Part shown: positions 26,423-35,111 of the stretch, one piece after another
How the letters are laid out: every line of letters starts with the position of its first letter
Numbering within the stretch: position 1 is the first letter of the stretch
Source of the DNA: Acidobacteriales bacterium 13_2_20CM_55_8
Lineage (GTDB): Bacteria; Acidobacteriota; Terriglobia; Terriglobales; Acidobacteriaceae
DNA: 37,306 nt
NCBI GenBank assembly: GCA_001914815.1
Contig: MNDG01000003.1
Location: 1,185-38,490 of the forward strand
Direction: 5' to 3'
Made by a program: the position numbers and the translations under genes
The notes under the pieces: model-generated
Database searches by the model: none
Told to the model about the DNA's origin: nothing
What the model saw: only the letters and a program-made list of their open reading frames with translations

Positions 26423-27793
26423 TTAATTACGCCGAACGAGGTCCAGCCCAGCGGTTTCTTCGATGGAATCCCTCAACTGGTCAACCGCCCAATGGATCTG
26501 CTCGTCGATAATCACTGCCGGAGGGGCAATCAGCAGGTGATCGCCGGAGACGCCATCTACAGAACCTTGCATGGGATAGACCAGTAAGCCGCGTCTCATG
26601 GTAGCCTCGGCGACACGTGCGGCAAAGTTCAAACCGGGTGCGAATGGCTTTTTGCTTGGCTTGTCGGCGACGAATTCCACGCCCCATAACAAACCAATGC
26701 CTCGAACGTCGCCTACCGCCTCAAATTCCCGCAGGGTTTCAAGACTTTTTCGCAGCTCCGCCGCTGGAGTGTCGCCGCGAGCTGAATCCGCCGACTGCAC
26801 CAGCTTCAGTTTCTGCGAGTAGCGCAGAACTGCTCGTCCTGCGGCCAGCGAAATGGGATGCGAGTTGTAAGTAAATCCATGCAGAAACGATCCTGATCCG
26901 CATGAGATCGCATCAGACACTTTTTTGCTGACGAGCACGGCACCTAGCGGCGCATAACCACTCGACAATCCCTTGGCGGTAACCAGGACGTCTGGCGCTA
27001 CGCCCCAGCGTTCAACTGCGAAATTACGTCCGGTACGACCCATCCCGGTCATCACTTCATCGACGATGAACAGAACATCGTGGCGACGGCAGATCTCGGC
27101 CACCTGCCGGAGATAACCATCCGGCGGGACAGCTGCCCCCAGGGTCGCCCCACTCACCGGCTCGGAGATGAATGCCGCGGCTTCCCCGTTGGTCAGCTCG
27201 ATGGCGGTTTCCAGTTCCTCCGCATACTTCCGGGCGCATTCCTCGCAGTCGTATGCACAGCGATAGCAATATGGGAGCCCGATTTGCGCGAACTCCCGTA
27301 CCATCGGCAGATAAATCTCGCGCCGCCGTCTGTTTCCTGAAACCGCCAACGCTCCGAGCGTGGCCCCGTGATAACTCTGTGACCGGCTGAGCACCTGATA
27401 GCGTTTCGACTGCCCGATCTCTACCTGGTATTGACGCGCCAGCTTCAACGCGGTCTCGATGGCCTCCGAGCCGCCCGAAGTGAAGTAGACGCAACCGCCA
27501 CGGAAATTCACGCCGGCAAAATCCAGCAATTCCTGCGCGTACTCCTCCGCCACTGGGGTGGTGAACTGGCTGCTGTGAACGAATTCCAGATTTCTCGCTT
27601 GCGCCGCCATGGCGTCCGGAATCTCTTGCACTCCGTGTCCGATGAAGTTCACTGCGGCGGAACCTGAAAAATCCAGATAGCGTTTTCCGCGATCGTCCCA
27701 CAGATAGACGCCCTCCCCACGGACTGCGGGAGGAAACGCTTTGCGGAAGGAGCGTCGCAGTAGTGCCGAGGGAAATGGGACGGGATCGGCCAC
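26423..27793 (-). CDS. Class III aminotransferase, PLP-dependent
   Basis: YFTSGGSEAIETALKLARQY, SYHGATLGALAVSG, LFIVDEVMTGMGRTG, TAKGLSSGYAPLGAV. Confidence 0.9.
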   Translation of the reverse strand: MADPVPFPSALLRRSFRKAFPPAVRGEGVYLWDDRGKRYLDFSGSAAVNFIGHGVQEIPDAMAAQARNLEFVHSSQFTTPVAEEYAQELLDFAGVNFRGGCVYFTSGGSEAIETALKLARQYQVEIGQSKRYQVLSRSQSYHGATLGALAVSGNRRRREIYLPMVREFAQIGLPYCYRCAYDCEECARKYAEELETAIELTNGEAAAFISEPVSGATLGAAVPPDGYLRQVAEICRRHDVLFIVDEVMTGMGRTGRNFAVERWGVAPDVLVTAKGLSSGYAPLGAVLVSKKVSDAISCGSGSFLHGFTYNSHPISLAAGRAVLRYSQKLKLVQSADSARGDTPAAELRKSLETLREFEAVGDVRGIGLLWGVEFVADKPSKKPFAPGLNFAARVAEATMRRGLLVYPMQGSVDGVSGDHLLIAPPAVIIDEQIHWAVDQLRDSIEETAGLDLVRRN

Positions 27794-28009
27794 GTCTCGG
27801 ATTATGGGAGCGACGAAGCAAAGATGTCAAAGCGTGGGCGTCGGGGAGCAGAGTTGAGGATACCGTGATTTTCGGTGGGCTCAAGCAGTCAGCGTAAATG
27901 AAAGGATGAGACATGTAGCCAGCGTCCGACCGCCGCATAGTCCGGCGAGAATTTGAAGCTGTGAAGTTTTCTTGGGCCCCTTCGGGGCTGGCTCGGTTCC
28001 CGGCAATGA

Positions 28010-28029
28010 CCCACGGCTTACGCCGTGGG
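28010..28029. repeat. REP-like palindrome CCCACGGC-TTAC-GCCGTGGG; related ACGGC-TTGC-GCCGT at 28080..28093
   Basis: Perfect inverted repeats read directly. Confidence 0.75.
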
Positions 28030-28107
28030 CTTCAATCTAACGCCGCCTCCGGCTCGGTCTGGCTTGCACGACTCATCCAACGGCTTGCGCCGTAGGTGTT
28101 TGGGGGT

Positions 28108-30666
28108 TCACTTCAGTCCTTCTACTACATATAAGTCTGATAGGACGCGATAATAGGAATAGGCGTAGGACTTGCGGTCAACGCTGAAACGTATAAGGGG
28201 CAGAATCTGAATGCCCGCGGGGTCCGGCGGCGCGATATCTTTGAAATCCTGCTGGCGGCCGCTGATTAAGTCCAGGCGAACGATTTTTGCCGGTATTCCA
28301 CGCTTGGCTACCAACATGTCGTTCCCAGTCCATTGCACAACAAAATCACCTTCTTCCAGACCTGAGATCAAGCGCGGCTCTCCTCCTTGAAGGGGATACA
28401 ACAACCTCTGTCGATTGCGTATCGCCAAGACATACTTACCATCGGTCGATATTCTTGGGCCGCTGACTCCCTCGGGGGTGACAGGCGTAGATTTACCATC
28501 AGCCAGGTTAAGAACATAGATACGAGGAGCATGGTTCGGCTCCCTTCCTATGAAAACGATACCCGTGCCATCGGGCAGCCAAGCCATGCGGTTGTGATCC
28601 AGTTGGTCGTGAGTCAGCATTTTGGGTTCACCGGCGCCGGTGGGCAACAGTTGGATTTGTGCCGGCGAGGTGTTGGTAATCGCTGCCACCCATTTACCGT
28701 CGGGCGAAAGCGCAGCAAAGGGGCCGTCTCCGAGGCGGACAGCGGCGGACCCATCGGTCTTGCGGGAGAAGACACCGGCATGAGATCCCACCGCTTCCCC
28801 GGTTTCGCTGAATACCATGGTTCGCCCGTCTGGGGAAAGATCACCTATCAGGGTCCAGTCAAACCAGGACAGATTTCGTTCACGAGTTTCTCCGGGTGGG
28901 AGCGCCGACAAACCCATTTGCGCGTTGTCTTCGCAAAGCAAAACACGACCGTCACGGCTGATGTCCTGCAGGGTCATAGTTCCGGGAACACGCAAGACCA
29001 GACGTTCTTTGCCTGCGAGATTCATCGCGTACAAAGCGCGTGCTGCCCCGGCGGGAGCCGCGGTAAACCACACTTCCTTCCCATTCGCGGCCCAAGAGAG
29101 GCCTTGGATGGTGTTATAAAAGCTGGAGGCGGCTTTTCTGTTTCCCTCGCGATCTATGATGATAATTCGGCCATCGTCTCCTGCCAGAACGTGGTCCGCG
29201 AATGCTATCTCGCCTCCTTTAGGCGAAACTCGCGCATGGCTAACCCAGGCATTTGGGGTATAGATCACTCTTCCAGGCGGATATTCCAACTGACTTCTTC
29301 CGAAACTATTGTTACGGACGATTACGAGCGTTTGTCCATCCCCAGTCCAATCGGCTGACGACACATTCTCTGTAATTTCGCGCGGAGCACCACCAGCCAG
29401 CGGCACCCGCGCCAACGTTCCTGAATTAACAAACGCTGCTACCGGACTTACGTCTCGAGCAACCGCCAATTCTCCGGTGGATGAGATGGACAACAGTTCG
29501 GTGTGGTCCAGGCCCAAGGGTCGCGAATCCGTGCTGTCGAAGCGCGTGGTAAACAACTCATCGGGTTTGCCGTCCCAGGCGGCGCCGTAGACGATGGTCT
29601 GACCGTCGGGCGCAAAACGCGCTGCCCAGATTGTTCCTCGTCGGAAGGTGAGCCGGTGGAAAGAAGGCGCGGAAATGTTGCGATTTCGTATCGCCGCAAA
29701 ATAAACTGCCACGTAAGAGGCGGCTACGACAAGACCGGCGATCGCAGGAATCAGCCAACGGCTCCGGGACGGCCCGGCGATGGCTCGGAGCCCACTTCGG
29801 CTGGTGGCGGAGATCTCAGTTAACGCTTCCAGGTTGAAAGCGACGTCGCTGGCAGATTGAAAACGTGCCACCGGATTTTTCTCCAAACAATGACGCACAA
29901 TCCGTTCCAGCGCCGGTGGCACGTTGCGCGCAGTTTCAGAAAGCTCGGGGGGATCCTCTTTCAGAATCGCGCTCATCGTGTCGGCCGGCGTTTCTCCATG
30001 AAATGCGCGCTTGCCGGAAAGCATTTCATACAGGATGGCGCCGAATGCGAATAGATCAGAACGCTGGTCCGCGGGTTTTCCTCTCACTTGCTCGGGAGAC
30101 ATGTAGCCAACCGTTCCCATCACTAGGCCAGGATCGGTAGCCACCTGCAAGGTGGGAGCCTCAGCCGAAGACGGTGTTCCTTCCGGACGAGTAAGTTTGG
30201 CCAGCCCGAAGTCGAGAATTTTTACCCGGCCGTCGGCGGTGATGAACAGGTTTTCGGGCTTAAGGTCGCGATGGACGATTCCTTTATCGTGCGCTGCCGC
30301 CAATCCGCGCGCGATCTGCAATGCATAGTCGGTCGCGCGCCGTGTGCCCAGTGCACCGGCACGCAGGCGCTCACGCAGAGTTTCACCTTCCAGCAATTCG
30401 GAAACTACATACGGCGCGCCTTTGCTTTCGCCGATGTCATAGATCGCCAGAATATTGGGATGGTTCAAGGCCGCGGCTGCGCGGGCTTCCTGAGCAAAGC
30501 GCTGCAAGCGGTCGGGATCGGCGGAAAAAGAAGCGGGCAATACCTTGATGGCTACGTCGCGTCCCAGCCGCGGATCTCGCGCCCGGTAAACTTCGCCCAT
30601 GCCACCGGCGCCAATCTGCGCGGTGATTTCGTATGGTCCGATCATTTGTCCGGCGAGCACGGCCAT
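28108..30666 (-). CDS. Ser/Thr protein kinase (PknB-like) with C-terminal TolB/WD40-like propeller
   Basis: IGAGGMGEVYRARD, VAIKVLP, IVHRDLKPENLF, KILDFGLAKL, GTVGYMSPEQVRG; TM; repeated 'SPDGxxxxF' blades. Confidence 0.92.
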   Translation of the reverse strand: MAVLAGQMIGPYEITAQIGAGGMGEVYRARDPRLGRDVAIKVLPASFSADPDRLQRFAQEARAAAALNHPNILAIYDIGESKGAPYVVSELLEGETLRERLRAGALGTRRATDYALQIARGLAAAHDKGIVHRDLKPENLFITADGRVKILDFGLAKLTRPEGTPSSAEAPTLQVATDPGLVMGTVGYMSPEQVRGKPADQRSDLFAFGAILYEMLSGKRAFHGETPADTMSAILKEDPPELSETARNVPPALERIVRHCLEKNPVARFQSASDVAFNLEALTEISATSRSGLRAIAGPSRSRWLIPAIAGLVVAASYVAVYFAAIRNRNISAPSFHRLTFRRGTIWAARFAPDGQTIVYGAAWDGKPDELFTTRFDSTDSRPLGLDHTELLSISSTGELAVARDVSPVAAFVNSGTLARVPLAGGAPREITENVSSADWTGDGQTLVIVRNNSFGRSQLEYPPGRVIYTPNAWVSHARVSPKGGEIAFADHVLAGDDGRIIIIDREGNRKAASSFYNTIQGLSWAANGKEVWFTAAPAGAARALYAMNLAGKERLVLRVPGTMTLQDISRDGRVLLCEDNAQMGLSALPPGETRERNLSWFDWTLIGDLSPDGRTMVFSETGEAVGSHAGVFSRKTDGSAAVRLGDGPFAALSPDGKWVAAITNTSPAQIQLLPTGAGEPKMLTHDQLDHNRMAWLPDGTGIVFIGREPNHAPRIYVLNLADGKSTPVTPEGVSGPRISTDGKYVLAIRNRQRLLYPLQGGEPRLISGLEEGDFVVQWTGNDMLVAKRGIPAKIVRLDLISGRQQDFKDIAPPDPAGIQILPLIRFSVDRKSYAYSYYRVLSDLYVVEGLK

Positions 30667-30763
30667 GGCGGTGAAATTATAGCCGCTGTGCCGATTACTG
30701 TGTTTATCCGTGTGAACCCCAAAAAGCCTGGGCTGGTGGTGTTCGTGGGTTAATCTGCAGTGA

Positions 30764-32380
30764 GTGAAGCTTCTGCGCTTTTTCCGGCCGTCACATCAGC
30801 ACAGCGCCTACTCGGCCACCTTGCTGCTGATGACAGCGATCATGCTCTCCCGTGTGATCGGGTACGTTCGCGAGGCATATATCGCGTGGGCGTTTGGCGC
30901 TGGGCCTCAGACCGATGCCTATGTTGCCGGCTTCACTATTCCCGACTGGCTGAACTACATCGTGGCTGGTGGGACGGCGTCCATCACCTTTGTATCTATC
31001 TACACTCGCTTCCTCGCAGAAAAGAGGGAGGAAGACGCACAAAAGACTTTTTCGGTCATCATCACGGTGATGACGGCGGTGCTGGGCGTCGGCGTGATTC
31101 TGGCGGAGATCTTCACTCCTGAGATCTCGCGACATTTATTCAAAGGCTTCGCCCCGGAACAGCTGGAGTTGTGCGTTCACCTCACCCGGATTCTGCTGCC
31201 GGCGCAGATTTTCTTTTATGTCGGAGGCGTGGTTTCGGCAGTGCTGCTCTCCCGGCGCCTGTTTCTGTTTCCCGCTTTCGGACCGCTGATCTATAACGTG
31301 TTCATCATCCTGGGCGGAATTGCTTTGTCACACCGGCTGGGGATTTCGTCTCTCGCCTATGGAGCGTTGCTAGGAAGTTTTCTGGGACCGTTCCTGATCA
31401 ATGCGATCGGCGCGGCAGGCATCGGGACCGGCTATAAGATTTCTTTCAATGTGCGCAATCCGGCGTTTCGGGAATGGGTCCAGCTCTCGATCCCGCTGAT
31501 GCTCGGAGTGTCGCTGGTCACCGCCGACGACTGGATCCTGCGCTACTTTGCTTCCGGCGGCGTAGGCGATATCACGCGACTGAACTATGCCAAGCGCCTG
31601 TTCGCGGTTCCTATCGCTGTCCTGGGACAAGCCACCAGCCAGGCGTCGCTCCCATTTTTTGCGCGCCTGTTTGGAGAAAAACGGATGCACGAATTCGCCG
31701 ATACGGTGAACGGATCCATTTACCGCATTGTTGCCACGTCGCTACTCTTTACCAGTTTCATGATGGCCGCGGCGTTGCCTTTGATCGACCTGGTCTATCG
31801 ACGCGGACACTTCCTGTTTTCTGACTCGCAGCAGACCGCGGTTTATTTCTTTTGGTTCTCGCTGTCATTGGCCTTCTGGTCGGCGCAAGGCCTATATTCG
31901 CGGGCTTTCTATGCGGCCGGCAACACGCTCACGCCGATGATTGCCAGCAGCGTGATTACGCTGGTCTCACTCCCCCTGTACTCCGTGCTCTACCGGACAT
32001 TTTCTACCGCGGGGCTGGCAGTTGCATCCGACCTTGGAATTGTCGCCAACACTCTTGCGCTGGCCATCCTGCTGCATCGGCGCAAGCTGGTTCCGGCGGA
32101 TCAGTTGCCATGGGGGGAATTGGGGAAAGCTGGAATTACCGCGGCTGTGGCCGGCTTGCTGAGTTATCAGGTGGCTCGCATGGTTACTGTAAGCGGCAAC
32201 CGTATCGCCGATCTGGAAGCGCTGGGTTTGATTGCGATCACATGGGGAGCAGCAGTCGCAGCTGGATTGTGGCTCACGCGATCGACGTTGCCCGGTCACT
32301 TGCGCCGCCGGAAAGCAACGCCATATCCACGCGTTGCGGAGGCACAAGCGGAAGAGTTGAGTGCGGGAATCGAACCATAG
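30764..32380 (+). CDS. murJ: Lipid II flippase MurJ (MviN-like)
   Basis: MLSRVIGYVREAYIAWAFGAGPQTDAYVAGFTIPDWLNYIVAGGTASITFVSIYT plus 12+ TM segments; GTG start. Confidence 0.88.
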   Translation: MKLLRFFRPSHQHSAYSATLLLMTAIMLSRVIGYVREAYIAWAFGAGPQTDAYVAGFTIPDWLNYIVAGGTASITFVSIYTRFLAEKREEDAQKTFSVIITVMTAVLGVGVILAEIFTPEISRHLFKGFAPEQLELCVHLTRILLPAQIFFYVGGVVSAVLLSRRLFLFPAFGPLIYNVFIILGGIALSHRLGISSLAYGALLGSFLGPFLINAIGAAGIGTGYKISFNVRNPAFREWVQLSIPLMLGVSLVTADDWILRYFASGGVGDITRLNYAKRLFAVPIAVLGQATSQASLPFFARLFGEKRMHEFADTVNGSIYRIVATSLLFTSFMMAAALPLIDLVYRRGHFLFSDSQQTAVYFFWFSLSLAFWSAQGLYSRAFYAAGNTLTPMIASSVITLVSLPLYSVLYRTFSTAGLAVASDLGIVANTLALAILLHRRKLVPADQLPWGELGKAGITAAVAGLLSYQVARMVTVSGNRIADLEALGLIAITWGAAVAAGLWLTRSTLPGHLRRRKATPYPRVAEAQAEELSAGIEP

Positions 32381-32419
32381 GGCTACCGCTCCCCCTGTCA
32401 CACAAGAGGCCGAAAACAA

Positions 32420-33202
32420 CTATCGAACTCCCATGCCTTCGTGAAAATGTTGCAAGGCCCGATAGCACTCACAAGCTGCATCTTCCAGATCTTTGCGATT
32501 CAGAATTTTCACTGCGCCGCGCACGTTTTCGATAGTCCCCGCGCGCTGCAGGACCCCAGCTGCCAAGCTGACGCTGGGACGGCCCGTACCCAACATCTGT
32601 GCCAGAAATTCATGAGTAACTGGCAGCAGATCGGAGTCGACACGGTCCTGACACATAAGCAGCCAGCGGGCCAGCCGCTGCTCAATCTCATGCAGCCGAT
32701 TGCAGGCGGCGATCTGCGCAACCTGTAAGCCTTGGATCAACACATAACGGCTCAATATGACGCGTAACTCCGAAGCGGAGAGAAGAGTTTCTGTAAGCAC
32801 ATCCGACTTCACTCGTAATCCCTCGCCGGATATCTGCATGATGGCGCGATACGGGCCGCGATCCAGGCCGACAGCCAAGGGAGTGCCTACCATACCTTCC
32901 TTGCCGACGACGGCGACTTCAACACTTCTGCCGTCACTGGTAATTACGACGAGTGACGCGAGACCCTGATTCAAGAAATGGGCGAACTCGATGCGCTCGC
33001 CGGCTTCGTGCAGAATGCGATGATGAGGAAGGTCCACGTACTCGAGATAAGGTCGAAGCTGATCGAATTCGCGATCAGGAAGCGACAGCAGGATTACATT
33101 TTTGATCGGCTTGCCCGTGATATCCGTTCGCATGCCCGCCCGCAGCGTGCTTGGTTTATCGAGCTTGCGTGTTTTTCGCAAACGGATGTCTTGCTCGGCC
33201 AC
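32420..33202 (-). CDS. Crp/Fnr-family transcriptional regulator, paralog A
   Basis: cNMP-binding-like N-terminus and HTH LAQMLGTGRPSVSLAAGVLQRAG. Confidence 0.88.
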   Translation of the reverse strand: MAEQDIRLRKTRKLDKPSTLRAGMRTDITGKPIKNVILLSLPDREFDQLRPYLEYVDLPHHRILHEAGERIEFAHFLNQGLASLVVITSDGRSVEVAVVGKEGMVGTPLAVGLDRGPYRAIMQISGEGLRVKSDVLTETLLSASELRVILSRYVLIQGLQVAQIAACNRLHEIEQRLARWLLMCQDRVDSDLLPVTHEFLAQMLGTGRPSVSLAAGVLQRAGTIENVRGAVKILNRKDLEDAACECYRALQHFHEGMGVR

Positions 33203-33299
33203 TATGTTCCCTTGGAATCTCTCCCGTTTGGTAAGTGCGTAGGCTAGTGATCGCGCGCCGGCTTGTCAGTTCTGCACCGAACTGAGAATTGGAGGAGGG

Positions 33300-34082
33300 C
33301 TATTTCAGGCCAAGTCCGCCGTTGAAGTGCTGGATAACTCCGTAGCACTCGCAGGCTGCACCTTCGAGGCTCTTGCGATTTAGGATTTTCACCGTGCCAC
33401 GCGAGTTTTGGATCAGGCCGGCACGCTGCAGGATACCCGCCGCCAGGCTGACGGTCGGACGTCCGGTGCCCAGCATCTGCGCCATAAAGTCCTGGGTCAA
33501 AGGCAGAAATTGCGAATCCACCCGGTCCTGGCACATCAAGAGCCAGCGCGCCAGGCGCTGCTCGATTTCATGCAGCCGGTTGCAGGCTGCGATTTGCGTT
33601 ACCTGTAATCCCTGCATCAGGGCGTAACGGCTAAGCGCCATTTGCAGCGTGGGTGCTGCCAGTAAAATGTCTTCCAACACTCCTGCTTTAATCCTGACCC
33701 CGGTTCCCGGGATTTGCATAATCGCACGATACGGACCGCGTTGCAGTCCGACCGCCAAAGGGGTTCCGACTACTCCTTCCCGGCCGACAATACCAACTTC
33801 GACACTCCTTCCATCGCTGACCAATACCACCAGCGACGTCATACCTTCGTTCAAAAAATAACCATGTTCGATCTTCTCTCCCGGTTCGTGCATGATCCGG
33901 TGGTGCGGCAGTTCCACAAATTCCAGGTGGGGGCGAAGCAAACTGAATTCATCGTCGGGGAGGGACAACAGAATAACGTTCTTTATTTGCCGGCCGCTGA
34001 CATCGGTCCGCATGCCCGGAACGATGGGGATAACGTTCGACGCTTGCGGCCTCTCGCCGACAACGATGTTAGTAACCGCCAC
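33300..34082 (-). CDS. Crp/Fnr-family transcriptional regulator, paralog B
   Basis: Same length (260 aa) and near-identical core to paralog A; HTH MAQMLGTGRPTVSLAAGILQRAG. Confidence 0.88.
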   Translation of the reverse strand: MAVTNIVVGERPQASNVIPIVPGMRTDVSGRQIKNVILLSLPDDEFSLLRPHLEFVELPHHRIMHEPGEKIEHGYFLNEGMTSLVVLVSDGRSVEVGIVGREGVVGTPLAVGLQRGPYRAIMQIPGTGVRIKAGVLEDILLAAPTLQMALSRYALMQGLQVTQIAACNRLHEIEQRLARWLLMCQDRVDSQFLPLTQDFMAQMLGTGRPTVSLAAGILQRAGLIQNSRGTVKILNRKSLEGAACECYGVIQHFNGGLGLK

Positions 34083-34200
34083 TGATTCTGCCTCCGAATT
34101 TTTGATGCAGAGAGGCCGCGCCGGTTGTCAAGCAGCACTAAACTTACGACTGTAATTGGAGGGATTTATTCGGGTATGGGACGGGGAACAGGGGAGCAGA

Positions 34201-34239
34201 AATAGAAACGGGCCTGCCCGGGAAACCACGGGAGGCCCG
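34201..34239 (-). terminator. Likely rho-independent terminator of the bactofilin gene
   Basis: On minus strand CGGGCCT...AGGCCCG stem followed by TTTCTATTTC. Confidence 0.55.
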
Positions 34240-34252
34240 CAGTGGAGAGAAA

Positions 34253-34789
34253 TTACGCGCGCGCTGCGGTCGCCACTTCGCCCGAGGGAGTCATCGTCTT
34301 CGGCAATTCTTCCCCATTGGGTTTCTGGCCGGCCTTGCGGATATCGATTCCGCCCTTGAAAAACGCGCCATCTTCAATCGAGATGCGCGCCGCCACTACG
34401 TCGCCGGTGAGGGAGCCATCGCTGCGAATATCTACCCGGTCGCTTGCGGTCAAATTGCCGCGCACCTTGCCGAGTACAACGATCTCACGCGCATTGATAT
34501 TTGCCGAGACCACGCCATTGCGGCCCACGGTCACGCGGTTGCCTGAAAGATTGATGGAACCTTCCACCCGCCCGTCAATATACAAGGATTCGGAACCGGT
34601 CACTTCGCCCTTGATCACCAGCGATTTGCCGATCGTAGCCTGGTCCGCGGTCGTGGTGGTGGTGCTGGTTACCGGACGCGATACCGTGGGAGCATCGCTC
34701 ACGGCAGAGCTCGTCGGTGTAGGCATGGCGGGACGCTCCGGCTCACCCGGCCGGGTTGGAGTCATGGGCTGATTTGTGGGCTTCCACAT
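34253..34789 (-). CDS. Bactofilin-family cytoskeletal protein
   Basis: IGKSLVIKGEVTGSESLYIDGRVEGSINLSGNRVTVGRNGVVSANINAREIVVLGKVRGNL. Confidence 0.92.
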   Translation of the reverse strand: MWKPTNQPMTPTRPGEPERPAMPTPTSSAVSDAPTVSRPVTSTTTTTADQATIGKSLVIKGEVTGSESLYIDGRVEGSINLSGNRVTVGRNGVVSANINAREIVVLGKVRGNLTASDRVDIRSDGSLTGDVVAARISIEDGAFFKGGIDIRKAGQKPNGEELPKTMTPSGEVATAARA

Positions 34790-35111
34790 GTGGCAAAAGG
34801 TCCTTTCCTGATGATGGATTCGGGGTCAAACTCGCATTTCGGTGACCAAATCGAATTGTACTCCGCTAATTCGTATTTCTGACTGTGGAAATTCTGGTTT
34901 TCATTGATGTCATTGAGGTTGATGGGGAACAGGGTTGCAAAATCACTAATTAGCCGTCCACTTGTGCCGGCTTCGGCCTATTACTACAATGTAAATTCCG
35001 CTTGAATCGGCAGTTCTTATCCACCAAACGCGACCGGCGACGGTGTTTACTGAAAGGGTACATCCCGTAATCAGCCAAGATCCTCGCAGTTCCGTATCCG
35101 GAAAGTGCCCC

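Noticed and set aside
27057-27938. 293-aa minus-strand ORF
   Set aside because: Overlaps the aminotransferase in another frame; residue composition typical of out-of-frame GC-rich sequence.
28387-29358. 323-aa plus-strand ORF
   Set aside because: Antisense to the Ser/Thr kinase propeller region.
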